Positions 1-8,439 of a DNA stretch of 64,000 nucleotides are shown piece after piece. This DNA comes from Halomicrobium zhouii (GTDB taxonomy: Archaea > Halobacteriota > Halobacteria > Halobacteriales > Haloarculaceae): the NCBI RefSeq assembly GCF_900114435.1, contig NZ_FOZK01000002.1:992001-1056000 (forward strand). The letters run 5' to 3'. Position 1 is the first letter of the stretch. Each line of letters begins with the position of its first letter. The translations under genes were made by a program, and so were the position numbers. The notes below the pieces were generated by a model that had not been told where the DNA came from, searched no databases, and saw nothing but the letters and a program-made list of their open reading frames with translations.

Positions 1-1149
1 CGACTCACCCTCCGGGACTACCAGGCCGACTGGGTCCAGCGCTTCGTCGAGCAGGGCTCGGGCGTCTTCGTTGGCCCGCCCGGCAGTGGCAAGACCGTCG
101 CCGCGATGGGCGCCATGGAAGCGGTTGGGGGAGAGACGCTCATCCTCGTCCCATCGCGTGAACTCGCCAGCCAGTGGCACGACGAGTTGATCCTCCACAC
201 CGACCTGGAGGAGTCCCACATCGGCGAGTACCACGGCGGCACCAAGGAGATCCGTCCGGTCACCATCGCGACGTACCGGACGGCCGGGATGGACCGCCAC
301 CGCAAGCTCTTCGACGAGCGCCGGTGGGGACTCATCGTCTACGACGAGGTCCACCACGTCCCCGCCGACGTCTACCGGCGTAGCGCCGACCTGCAGGGGA
401 AACACCGGCTGGGACTCACCGCGACGCCGACCCGCGAGTCCGACGACGAGGAGGAGATATTCACCCTCGTCGGCCCGCCCATCGGCACCGACTGGTCGGC
501 GCTGTTCGAGGCCGGCTTCGTCCAGGAACCCGAAGTCAACATCCGACTCGTCCCCTGGGGCGACGATTCAGAGGCCGACGAGTACGTCTCCGCCGTCGGC
601 CACGGTCGGCGGCAAGCGGCAGCGGACAACTCCGCGAAGATAGACGAGATCAGATTCCTGCTGGAGGAACACCCCGCCGCGAAGGCGTTGGTCTTCGTCG
701 AGTACCTCGACCAGGGCGAGGCCATCTCCGAAGCACTGGACGTGCCGTTCATCAGCGGCGAGATGCCACACGCCCGCCGCGAGAAGCTCTTCGACGAGTT
801 CCGCCGCAGCGAACGGGACGCACTGGTGGTGTCCAGGGTGGGTGACGAGGGCATCGACCTGCCGGACGCGGAACTGGCGATCATCGCCTCCGGTCTCGGT
901 GGGTCGCGACGGCAGGGTGCGCAACGTGCCGGCCGGACGATGCGTCCCGTCGGCGACGCGCTGCTGTACGTGCTCGCTACCCGGGGGACCGAGGAGGAGG
1001 ACTTCGTCCGCCGGCAGATGCGTCACCTCGCGTCGAAGGGGATTCGCGTGACCGAGAGCGAGAGCGAGGTTGGCGACGTTCGGGAGTCGACGCTGGAAGA
1101 CGGCGACGCTGATTCCGACACGTCCGGTGGGTCCGGGACTGTGGACTGA
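1..1149 (+). CDS. XPB/Rad25-like DEAD/DEAH helicase (5' truncated by window edge)
   Basis: ATP-dependent superfamily 2 helicase, probably acting in DNA repair. The reading frame is open from base 1, so the N-terminus lies outside the window. Visible residues include a Q-motif-like RDYQ, Walker A GPPGSGKT (nt 73-96), a DEVHH box in the DEAH position (about nt 343), then the second RecA lobe with SRVGDEGIDLP (motif V) and QRAGRTMRP (motif VI). The DEVHH form and lobe arrangement fit the archaeal XPB/Rad25 family. The C-terminal 35 residues are acidic and probably disordered. Family assignment is firm; the exact role is inferred. Confidence 0.85.
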   Translation, partial: RLTLRDYQADWVQRFVEQGSGVFVGPPGSGKTVAAMGAMEAVGGETLILVPSRELASQWHDELILHTDLEESHIGEYHGGTKEIRPVTIATYRTAGMDRHRKLFDERRWGLIVYDEVHHVPADVYRRSADLQGKHRLGLTATPTRESDDEEEIFTLVGPPIGTDWSALFEAGFVQEPEVNIRLVPWGDDSEADEYVSAVGHGRRQAAADNSAKIDEIRFLLEEHPAAKALVFVEYLDQGEAISEALDVPFISGEMPHARREKLFDEFRRSERDALVVSRVGDEGIDLPDAELAIIASGLGGSRRQGAQRAGRTMRPVGDALLYVLATRGTEEEDFVRRQMRHLASKGIRVTESESEVGDVRESTLEDGDADSDTSGGSGTVD

Positions 1150-1231
1150 ACGTAGCAGGACGTCCTCTAGATCTGGTTACTCTCCACACCCGAGATGCAG
1201 AGTACACAGCCTAATCAACACGGTAACCCAC

Positions 1232-1840
1232 CTACGCTCGCGCACGGAAGAACTCGAAGGTGCCGCCGAGTTCGTCGTCGACTTCCTCGACGTCCGCTAT
1301 CTCGAAGCCCGCCTCCGCCACCAGTTTGCGGTTCTTCTCGGGGCCGTAGAAACTCCAGGACATCGTCTCGCCGGTGTCGAGCCAGTCGTCGTTTTCATCC
1401 TCGAACTCTGCGGTACCCATCGTCACCACGAGCCGACCATCGGGCCGGAGCACCCGCTGGAACTCCGAGAGGACGTCGGCGTGCTCCTCCTTCGGGACGT
1501 GGATAATAGCGTGGTACGAGACGAGTGCGTCGAAGCTGTCGGCGGCGAACGGCAGCGTCGCCAGGTCACCCATCGTCAGGTCGGCGTCGGGAACTCGCTC
1601 GCCGGCCAGGGATAGCTGTTCGCGGGAGATGTCGAGGCCGACAACGTCGTGGGCCGCGGCTAGCGTCTCCGTCGCCGGCCGACCCGCGCCGCACCCGGCG
1701 TCCAGGACGCGCGATCCGTCTGGCAGTGACGCAGCGAGTTCCGCGGCGATCTCCCGCTCCCGGCCTTCGCCGCGACGCTCTTGGACGTAGGTCTCCGCGA
1801 TGGCGTCGTACCCTTCGCGAACGACGTCGCGCTGGTCCAT
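1232..1840 (-). CDS. Class I SAM-dependent methyltransferase
   Basis: 202-residue Rossmann-type methyltransferase. Motif I VLDAGCGAGRP near residue 45 binds SAM, followed by the acidic VVGLDIS strand and a YHAIIHVP segment typical of Methyltransf_11/25 enzymes. The start is placed at MDQRDVVREGYD, where similarity-like sequence begins; 24 further codons upstream are open but look non-coding. The substrate cannot be told from sequence. It converges with the helicase gene, 82 nt apart, and is divergent from the GNAT gene. Confidence 0.85.
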   Translation of the reverse strand: MDQRDVVREGYDAIAETYVQERRGEGREREIAAELAASLPDGSRVLDAGCGAGRPATETLAAAHDVVGLDISREQLSLAGERVPDADLTMGDLATLPFAADSFDALVSYHAIIHVPKEEHADVLSEFQRVLRPDGRLVVTMGTAEFEDENDDWLDTGETMSWSFYGPEKNRKLVAEAGFEIADVEEVDDELGGTFEFFRARA

Positions 1841-1941
1841 AGTCCAAACCTGCGAGCATCCGGGAATGAGTTTTCCGGTCCTATGGGGCCGTCTCCCACG
1901 CGGGAGCAGCACTTTTAGTCCCGCGAGGGGTCAACTCGCCC

Positions 1942-2394
1942 ATGCCGGAGCCGACGGTCGAGCAGGTGACCACCGACGAGCAGTGGGACGAGGCGGTCCC
2001 CATCCTCCGACAGCTCTGGTCCCACGAGAGTGAAGATTTCGTGCGGTCGTGGCGAGAAGAAGAAGACTACGAACTGTATGGCTACTACGCCGAAGACGGG
2101 AGCGGCGAGAGCGACGACGCCGACCGCGACCTCGTCGCCGTCGCGGGCCTCTCGGTCCAGCGCGTCCTCCACCACCGGCGCCACGCCTGGGTCCACGACT
2201 TCGTCGTTGACGAGGCGTATCGAGGTGAGGGCCACGGCGCGGCCCTGCTGGAATGGATCGAACAGTGGGCAGCGGAACGGGACTGCGAGTACGTCGCGCT
2301 GGCGAACGTTCTAGATAACGACGAGGCCAGGGAGTTCTACGAGGCCAACGGGATGGAGACGTGGGGCTACGTGGTGGAGACAGAACTGGAGTGA
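1942..2394 (+). CDS. GNAT family N-acetyltransferase
   Basis: 150-residue GNAT-fold protein. The acetyl-CoA binding region is the VVDEAYRGEGHGAALL segment (R-G-x-G-H-G), preceded by a beta-strand HDF and followed by ALANVLDNDEAREFYEANGM, a standard motif B with the FYxxxGM end. The middle carries an acidic insertion (about residues 50-62) that fits halophilic adaptation. Substrate unknown. Stands alone, transcribed divergently from the methyltransferase with 101 nt between them. Confidence 0.85.
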   Translation: MPEPTVEQVTTDEQWDEAVPILRQLWSHESEDFVRSWREEEDYELYGYYAEDGSGESDDADRDLVAVAGLSVQRVLHHRRHAWVHDFVVDEAYRGEGHGAALLEWIEQWAAERDCEYVALANVLDNDEAREFYEANGMETWGYVVETELE

Positions 2395-2409
2395 GACTGC
2401 GAGGAGCGC

Positions 2410-3171
2410 CTACCGGACTGCCGCTCGCTCCCGTTCTATCGTTTCGGCGTAGGCCTCGGTGACGGCGTCTAGGATGGCTTCGCCGGCCTCGGGCGTCGCT
2501 TTCCGCGGGTCGCCGAGCACGCCGGACTCCGTAATTGCCCGGAATCCCTCGCTTAGCAGACGGGCGGTCGATAGCTCGCCGTCGTGTCCGGCGGCGAGTT
2601 CGTCGGTCCTGACGAGGTTCTCCCGGACCGCCATGACGACGGCCGTCTCGGCGGCCCCCGCGTGGATGACCGGCTCGCGGTAGTCGACGCCGCCCGCTTC
2701 GAGCCCGTCGTTCTGTAACTCCATCAGTTCGTCCAGGTCCGCCACTGCGATCACGTTGGCGTCGAGCTCGCGACCGAGTTCGGGCGCGACCGTGTTGACC
2801 GGCGCGAAGTTACCGCCGTGGGTCGGCACGAGCGCGACGTGGTCGAACCCGTGTTCGTCGAGCGACCGACAGTAACCCCGGATCACGTCCATCAGTGTCT
2901 CGGGCGGGACGGTGATGGTCCCGGGGAACTCCATGTGGTGGCCCGAACAGCCGGGCCGGATCGTCGGTGCGGCCAGCGCGTCGCCGAGTTGCTCGGCGAT
3001 CCGTCTCGCGAGTTCGTCGCCGGCGAGGGCGTCCACGACCAGCGGGAGGTGCGGGCCGTGCTGTTCGACCGCGCCGACGGCGACGACGGCGGTGTCGGTC
3101 CCGGCGTCGAGCGCTGCTTCGACGTCTGGCCACGCTAGCTCTTCGAGGAGAACGGTGTCGGGAGAAGTCAT
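2410..3171 (-). CDS. Creatininase-family amidohydrolase
   Basis: 253 residues, the usual length for the creatininase family, which includes creatinine amidohydrolase and the archaeal FAPy-type deformylase ArfB used in riboflavin/F420 synthesis. Probable metal ligands are visible: E and H in VGAVEQHGPHLPL, D in VVDALAG, H in VPTHGGNFAP and E in HAGAAET. In haloarchaea an F420/flavin role is plausible because this family supplies ArfB, but nothing in the neighbourhood confirms it. Ends 16 nt after the convergent GNAT gene. Confidence 0.8.
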   Translation of the reverse strand: MTSPDTVLLEELAWPDVEAALDAGTDTAVVAVGAVEQHGPHLPLVVDALAGDELARRIAEQLGDALAAPTIRPGCSGHHMEFPGTITVPPETLMDVIRGYCRSLDEHGFDHVALVPTHGGNFAPVNTVAPELGRELDANVIAVADLDELMELQNDGLEAGGVDYREPVIHAGAAETAVVMAVRENLVRTDELAAGHDGELSTARLLSEGFRAITESGVLGDPRKATPEAGEAILDAVTEAYAETIERERAAVR

Positions 3172-3235
3172 CGCTACGGACGGGCACCAGGACGGCGATA
3201 AATCTGGGGTGGCACCGTCATCGGTTCACATGGGA

Positions 3236-5734
3236 TCAGGAATCGAGCGATTCGGGATCGTCCGCCGCCTGCACCACCTTCACCGCCGTCGCGTTCTCGT
3301 GGACGTCGTGAACGCGGACGATGTCCGCGCCACGCTCGGCGGCCAGCGCCGTCGCTGCGACGGTAGCGTTCGGCGCGTCGCCGCCGCCCTCGCCGACGTG
3401 GCCGAACATCGACTTGTGGGAGTGGCCGACCAGCACCGGACAGCCGAACGTCTCGAACTCGCCCAGCCGGCCCAGCAACTCGAAGTTCTCGGTGCGAGTC
3501 TTGCCGAAGCCGAGGCCGGGGTCGACGATTATCTGCTCGCGGTCCAGCCCCGCTTTCTCGGCCAGGAGGACTTTCTCGGTCAACTGGTCGACGACGTCCT
3601 CGACGACGTCGTCGTACTCGACGTCGTTGTCGGGGTCGACGGGCACCGCCTCGCTGTGCATCACGACGAGGGGGACGTCGTACTCGGCGGCGAGGAAGCG
3701 CATCTCCGGGTCCTCCAGTCCCGACACGTCGTTCAGAATATCTGCGCCCGCCTCCAGCGCGGCGCGGGCGACGGTCGCCTTCCGCGTGTCGATGGAGACC
3801 AGCGCGTCCATGTCGGCGAGTTCCTCGATCACCGGGACGACGCGGTCTCGCTCCTCCTCGACGGGGACGACGTCGGCCCCGGGGCGGGTGGACTCACCGC
3901 CGACGTCGATGATATCGACGCCGGCCGCGACCATCTCCTCGGCCCGCGCGACGGCGTCGTCGACGGCGTCGTACTCGCCGCCGTCGTGGAACGAGTCTGG
4001 CGTGACGTTCAGTATGCCCATGACGGCGGTGCCGTCCTCCCAGGGATAGTCCCAGGAGCTGTCGGGTTGCTGGATATCCAGCGCGGCCCGGAGCTCTCTG
4101 GCCAGCGTGGACAGGCCGTAGGGCTGGCCGTCGAGCTTGTCGCAGAGGCGCCTGTACTGGGCCATCGTGGCCATGAGCACCACGTCGAGGTTCTCCTGGT
4201 CCTGATTGTTGAGCCCCGACACCGCGCACTCGCCGCCGAGCGACAGCAGTTCCTCCTTGAGGTACTGGGCCTGGCGGGGCTGGACGCGGGACTTCAGGAC
4301 GCGGTGGACTGCCTTGCCGCGCATCCGCCAGGCGCCAGCGTCGGTGACGTGGGCTCCCTCGATGGTCTCCCGGGCCGACTCGATCGAGTCGACGCGCTTG
4401 GGTATCTTCGGGCGGATCCACCGCGATCGGGCCTCGCCGACGGCGTACAGCGACCCCGCGACGAGCACGCAGTCGTCCTCGCCGGCGGCGTCGAGGGCGA
4501 TGTCGAACGCGCCCGCGACGTCGCTACGGGTCTCGATTTCGGCGTCGGTCTCCTCCTCGAAGGCCGCGGCGACGACGGACTCGTCCTCGGCGCGGTCGAC
4601 GTCGGGCTGGCAGGCGACGACGTGGTCGACCGAATCGATTGCCCGGGCGACGCTACGCAGGTCCTTGTCCACCATCGCACCGACGACGAGGTGGAGGTCG
4701 TCGTAGTCGAACTCGCTCAGCGTCTCGGCGACGCGCAGGACGCCGCCGGGGTTGTGGGCGCCGTCGAGGACGACGAGCGGGTCCTCGTCCATCACCTCGA
4801 AGCGGCCGGGCCAGTGGGCGTTCCGCAGGCCACGGGCGATAGTGGCCTCGTCGACGTCGGCGACCTGTCGGGCGAGAGTCGCCGCGATGCCGGCGTTCCG
4901 GGCCTGGTGGGCCCCGATCAGCGGAAGCTTCGTCTCGAGTGCCCAGTCGGGGCCCGACAGGGATATTTCGCCTTCCAGCCCCGCCCGCCCGTGGTAGGCG
5001 ACTTCGACGTCTGGGTCCTCGGAATCGTCGCCGTCGTCGGCCCCGGAATCGTCGGTCTGCGCCACATCGCCGACGGTCACGACGTCGTCGACGGTCACGA
5101 CGTCGCCGGCCACGTCCTCGACCGCTGCCAGCGCCTCACCGGTCGTCGCCGTGACGAGTGGCGCGTCGTCGGGCGCGACGTGGGCCTTGTCGCGAGCTAT
5201 CTCGTCGATCGTGTCTCCGAGGATCCCGGTGTGTTCGAGCGTGACCTCAGTGACGGCGCTGGCAACCGGGTCGACGACGCTCGTGGCGTCTTTCTTGCCG
5301 CCGATGCCCACTTCGAGTATCGCGACGTCGACGTCCTGCCGGTCGAACTCCCAGAGGGCCAGTGCCGTCAGCGTCTCGAAGAAGGTCGGCGAGTCGCCAG
5401 CGGCGGCCCGGTCGATGACGTACGGTCGAATCTCCTCGGCGAACTCGACGATGGCGCTCTCGGTGATCTTGTGGCCACCGACGGTGACCCGTTCGCGCAC
5501 GTCGTCGAGGTGAGGCGAGGTGTAGAGGCCGACGTCGAGGCCGGCCTCACGGAGGGTGCGCTCGAGCATTCGCGCCGTGCTCCCCTTCCCGTTCGAGCCG
5601 GCGATCTGCACGCACGGCAGGTCGACGTGGGGGTCGTCCAGGTGAGCGAGCAGGTCCCGTGTTGCCTCGGTGCCGGGCCGTAAAGCGAAACGCCGCAGAT
5701 CGAAGAGAAAGTTCGCCGCCTCGTGGAACTCCAT
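3236..5734 (-). CDS. folCP: Bifunctional dihydrofolate/folylpolyglutamate synthase - dihydropteroate synthase
   Basis: 832-residue fusion for folate synthesis. N-terminal about 430 residues are a Mur-ligase-type FolC: GSNGKGSTARM is the ATP P-loop and VVLDGAHNPGG the Mur C-domain signature. An acidic loop rich in D/V/T (about residues 210-245) interrupts the FolC core. A connecting segment of roughly 100 residues precedes a complete FolP (about 565-832) starting MGILNVTPDSFHDGG and containing DVGGESTRPGA and a VGHSHKS end. This fusion is known in haloarchaea, where pteroate is made first and glutamylated by the same polypeptide. The GC-rich 923-codon frame on the opposite strand is an artefact. 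Confidence 0.95.
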   Translation of the reverse strand: MEFHEAANFLFDLRRFALRPGTEATRDLLAHLDDPHVDLPCVQIAGSNGKGSTARMLERTLREAGLDVGLYTSPHLDDVRERVTVGGHKITESAIVEFAEEIRPYVIDRAAAGDSPTFFETLTALALWEFDRQDVDVAILEVGIGGKKDATSVVDPVASAVTEVTLEHTGILGDTIDEIARDKAHVAPDDAPLVTATTGEALAAVEDVAGDVVTVDDVVTVGDVAQTDDSGADDGDDSEDPDVEVAYHGRAGLEGEISLSGPDWALETKLPLIGAHQARNAGIAATLARQVADVDEATIARGLRNAHWPGRFEVMDEDPLVVLDGAHNPGGVLRVAETLSEFDYDDLHLVVGAMVDKDLRSVARAIDSVDHVVACQPDVDRAEDESVVAAAFEEETDAEIETRSDVAGAFDIALDAAGEDDCVLVAGSLYAVGEARSRWIRPKIPKRVDSIESARETIEGAHVTDAGAWRMRGKAVHRVLKSRVQPRQAQYLKEELLSLGGECAVSGLNNQDQENLDVVLMATMAQYRRLCDKLDGQPYGLSTLARELRAALDIQQPDSSWDYPWEDGTAVMGILNVTPDSFHDGGEYDAVDDAVARAEEMVAAGVDIIDVGGESTRPGADVVPVEEERDRVVPVIEELADMDALVSIDTRKATVARAALEAGADILNDVSGLEDPEMRFLAAEYDVPLVVMHSEAVPVDPDNDVEYDDVVEDVVDQLTEKVLLAEKAGLDREQIIVDPGLGFGKTRTENFELLGRLGEFETFGCPVLVGHSHKSMFGHVGEGGGDAPNATVAATALAAERGADIVRVHDVHENATAVKVVQAADDPESLDS

Positions 5735-5847
5735 GCTCGTGTGTTCCCCGCCGCGCGCTTTAGACTGACGATTACACCGACGACAGCGACGACGGGGACG
5801 ACACCGTCGACGCCCCAGCGCCCGGAATTCCGGCCCGCGGTGGCCCG

Positions 5848-6516
5848 TCAGTCCTCGCGGTCGGCGTCGAATCTCCGGAGGATGACTGTCGCGACGGCGA
5901 GAAACGCCATCCCGACGACGGGCGCGACGTCGACCGGGTAGTCCCGGGAGTCCTCGTCGTCGGCGTGGGGGTCGTCTGGGGTGGGGTCCTGGCCAGTGGC
6001 TCCGCGCCTGTCGCTCGTGAACTCGTCCGCTCCGCCGCTGTCCCGAAATTTCAGGAACCAGACGGCGACGGCACCGACGACGCCGAGCGCGGTGGCGACG
6101 CCGCCGATCAGGAGCTTCTTCTCCAGCATCCGGGCCACGGTTCCCCCGTCCTCGTCGTCAGGTTCGTCGGTGGGCGCGCCGGGCCACGGCGTCGACGGGC
6201 GCGTCCACGTCGACGCCGTCGCTCGACTCTCTCTGGGCGTGTCGTCCAGGTGTGCCTCCACGCCTGCAGATCTCGCGGATGGTTCGCCGGTCGGGCCGAC
6301 GTCGGCGCCGGTCGGGCCGACGTCGGCGCCGGTCGAACTCGCGTCGTCGCCGCCGGTCGTGGACGGGCCAGCCTCGGCGTCGCTCGCCGGTCTCGCCGTC
6401 TCGGCCTGATCCCGTTCGTCGACCTGGACCGGCTCCACACCCGGAATCGACGCGAGGATCCGGCGAATAGCGTCCTCGTCGACGTCGAACTGGAAGAACG
6501 TGAACTCTCTGCTCAT
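5848..6516 (-). CDS. Haloarchaeal membrane protein of unknown function, two C-terminal TM segments
   Basis: 222 residues from MSREFTFFQFDVDEDAI. Residues 1-40 form a small folded-looking domain, followed by a long acidic, Ser/Thr/Gly-rich linker (about 45-125) containing a perfect 21-nt duplication (6287-6328). Then come a TM helix (LLIGGVATALGVVGAVAVWF), an acidic loop and a second TM helix near the C-terminus (VVGMAFLAVATVILRRF). The start is chosen because the 22 upstream codons are not coding-like. No family recognised. Downstream of the SHOCT-like gene on the same strand, 62 nt away. Confidence 0.65.
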   Translation of the reverse strand: MSREFTFFQFDVDEDAIRRILASIPGVEPVQVDERDQAETARPASDAEAGPSTTGGDDASSTGADVGPTGADVGPTGEPSARSAGVEAHLDDTPRESRATASTWTRPSTPWPGAPTDEPDDEDGGTVARMLEKKLLIGGVATALGVVGAVAVWFLKFRDSGGADEFTSDRRGATGQDPTPDDPHADDEDSRDYPVDVAPVVGMAFLAVATVILRRFDADRED

Positions 6517-6578
6517 GTGGGTTCCAACGGGCGCCGCCACCAAAAACACCACCGACGCTGACAGCTCTCGGCGGGCGC

Positions 6579-7154
6579 TCACTCGGTCTCGCGCCGTCGC
6601 TTACGGTTCAACAGGTCCGGGGCCGGCGAATCCCCGCCCCGGTCGTCGCTCCCGCGCGTCGATTCGTGAGGGTCGAGCGGGTCGGTGTGGTCGGCGAGCG
6701 GGGACTCCGGTTCGGCCTCGGCGAGGAGGTCGAGCATCTCGCGTTCGAAGTCCCTCTCCGACAGGTCCCCCTCGACGTAGCGGCGCTTGATCGCTCGCTC
6801 CCGTTCTTCGAGGCTCGGTGCGAACCGCTCGGAGAGGCCGAGCCCGCGAATCGGCGGCAGGACGGTTTCGAGGAGCGAGAACACCCAAGCGGCGCGGTCG
6901 CTGGTGGGGAAGGAGAGCCGCCGGACCACGCTCACGACGAACGCGACGGTCAGCGTCACCTCGGCGAGGATCAACAGCCCAGCCACGCCGACGACGACGG
7001 CCGCGTCGGCGAGCAACGCGCCGGGACTCGCCCCACCGAACGCGCCGGCCAGTAACGCGAGCGCGCTCACGCCGAGGAACCCCACGATGACGTACCCGAC
7101 GACGAGCGAGAGCGCGAGTGTCACCCAGTGGGCGTTGCGCGAGAACCAACTCAC
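6579..7154 (-). CDS. Membrane protein with SHOCT-like C-terminal domain
   Basis: 191 residues starting at GTG 7154, with three to four TM helices in the first 90 residues (for example WVTLALSLVVGYVIVGFLGV and VVVGVAGLLILAEVTLTVAF). It then has a cytoplasmic SHOCT-like motif (AIKRRYVEGDLSERDFE) that mediates oligomerisation in many prokaryotic proteins, and an acidic/basic tail ending RKRRRETE. An AT-rich GTTTTTGC box lies 25-34 nt upstream of this GTG (7179-7188), which supports a leaderless start here over the alternative GTG at 7205. Function unknown. Confidence 0.7.
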   Translation of the reverse strand: MSWFSRNAHWVTLALSLVVGYVIVGFLGVSALALLAGAFGGASPGALLADAAVVVGVAGLLILAEVTLTVAFVVSVVRRLSFPTSDRAAWVFSLLETVLPPIRGLGLSERFAPSLEERERAIKRRYVEGDLSERDFEREMLDLLAEAEPESPLADHTDPLDPHESTRGSDDRGGDSPAPDLLNRKRRRETE

Positions 7155-7241
7155 GGCGAACAGTTCGCAGTGAGGGGGCAAAAACACGGCGAAACCGCAA
7201 GACACAAGCGGGACGAACGGATGCCGCCGCGCGCGGAAGGA

Positions 7242-8378
7242 TCAGCCGTCGAGAGCGGCGCGCGCGTCGGCGAGTAGTTCCTGGACCGCGACCGGTTCGC
7301 CCGTCTCGCTGCTCTCGATGGCTGCCTCGACGAGCGCCACCGACTGGAGGTTGTCGTGCACGTTCGTCTCCATCGGTTCGCCGCCGTCGGAGCTTCGCTC
7401 CGAGGAGGCTCGCGTTCCGTCGGAACGCTCACCGCCGTCCAGCCACTCGAGGAACTGCCCGACGAGCCAGGTGTTCGACCAGTGCTCGCGTTCGTCCAGT
7501 GGGACCGCTTCGCCCCGCTCTCGGCCCGTCGTTCCGACGACTCCCTCTGCGTCGGCGTCGTAGGGATAGCGCGTCAGTTCCCGGCCGTCGAGTTCGAGGG
7601 TGGCGTCGCGACACTCCGCGCGGACGTAGTCGTTCCCCCAGCCGTTGAGCGTCGTCGCGTTGGCTTTCGCGCCCTCCCACGTCGCCCGGACGCCGTTCTC
7701 GAAGCGCAGCTGGACGGTGGCCTGAACGTCGCCGGCGTACTCGGCCCACTCGGGCTGCCAGGTGTCGGCGTAGAGGCGTTCGCAGGGCGCTCCGGCCATG
7801 TCCGCGAGGAAATCCAGTTGATGGACGGCACCTTCGACCATGAGCGGGTGGTCCATGTCGTGGCGGAACGCGCCCCACGTCCCGTAGGTCCTGGCGTTAC
7901 AGGTGAATCGGCCGACGAGGTAGTCGAGCGGGCCGCTCGATTCGGCGCCGATCTGCCGACGCAGCGTCGTCTTGTCCCGGTCGAACCGGTGGCTCATCGT
8001 CACCCCCATCTTCGCGCCGGCGCGCTCGACTTTCTCGGCGATGCGGACGGACGCCTCCAGCGTGTCGGCGATGGGCTTCTCCGAGAGGATATCGAGGTCG
8101 TGGGCGAGGGCCGCGTCGACGACCTCCTCGTGAACCCACGGCGGGACGACGACGATACAGAAGTCGGCGTCGTGTTCGGCGACCGCCGCTTCGACGTCGG
8201 TGTAGCAGGCCTCTGCGGGCACGTCGAGGTGCTCGCGGGCGTTCGCGTGGGCCGACTCGTCCACGTCGACGGCGGCGACGACGTCGACCCGGCCGGCTTC
8301 GACGTGGGGCTGCAGGAAGGTGTCACACCAGCGAGCGCCCTGGCCACCGGTCCCGACCTGAATCGCGCGGTATGTCAT
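7242..8378 (-). CDS. Gfo/Idh/MocA family NAD(P)-dependent oxidoreductase
   Basis: 378 residues. The N-terminal Rossmann fold begins MTYRAIQVGTGGQGARW (GTGGQG nucleotide loop); SEKPIADTLEA carries the conserved E-K-P catalytic lysine motif. The C-terminal half is the usual alpha/beta substrate domain. Probably oxidises a sugar or inositol derivative; substrate not predictable. Start taken at 8378; nine upstream codons are open. Near the C-terminus (about residues 325-345) a Ser/Arg/Asp/Gly-rich stretch is encoded by two short palindromes (nt 7389-7430) and looks like an in-frame repeat insertion. Confidence 0.88.
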   Translation of the reverse strand: MTYRAIQVGTGGQGARWCDTFLQPHVEAGRVDVVAAVDVDESAHANAREHLDVPAEACYTDVEAAVAEHDADFCIVVVPPWVHEEVVDAALAHDLDILSEKPIADTLEASVRIAEKVERAGAKMGVTMSHRFDRDKTTLRRQIGAESSGPLDYLVGRFTCNARTYGTWGAFRHDMDHPLMVEGAVHQLDFLADMAGAPCERLYADTWQPEWAEYAGDVQATVQLRFENGVRATWEGAKANATTLNGWGNDYVRAECRDATLELDGRELTRYPYDADAEGVVGTTGRERGEAVPLDEREHWSNTWLVGQFLEWLDGGERSDGTRASSERSSDGGEPMETNVHDNLQSVALVEAAIESSETGEPVAVQELLADARAALDG

Positions 8379-8439
8379 ACCACGCACCCGACGCCGCGCG
8401 CACAAAGCCGTGTCGGCACGTCGGCGTCACCCCGGTTCG

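Noticed and set aside
2912-5683. 923-codon open frame on the plus strand opposite folCP
   Set aside because: GC-rich antisense frame created by codon bias of the real minus-strand gene. Its translation is Val/Asp/Gly/Arg-rich with no domain, whereas folCP has full catalytic motifs.
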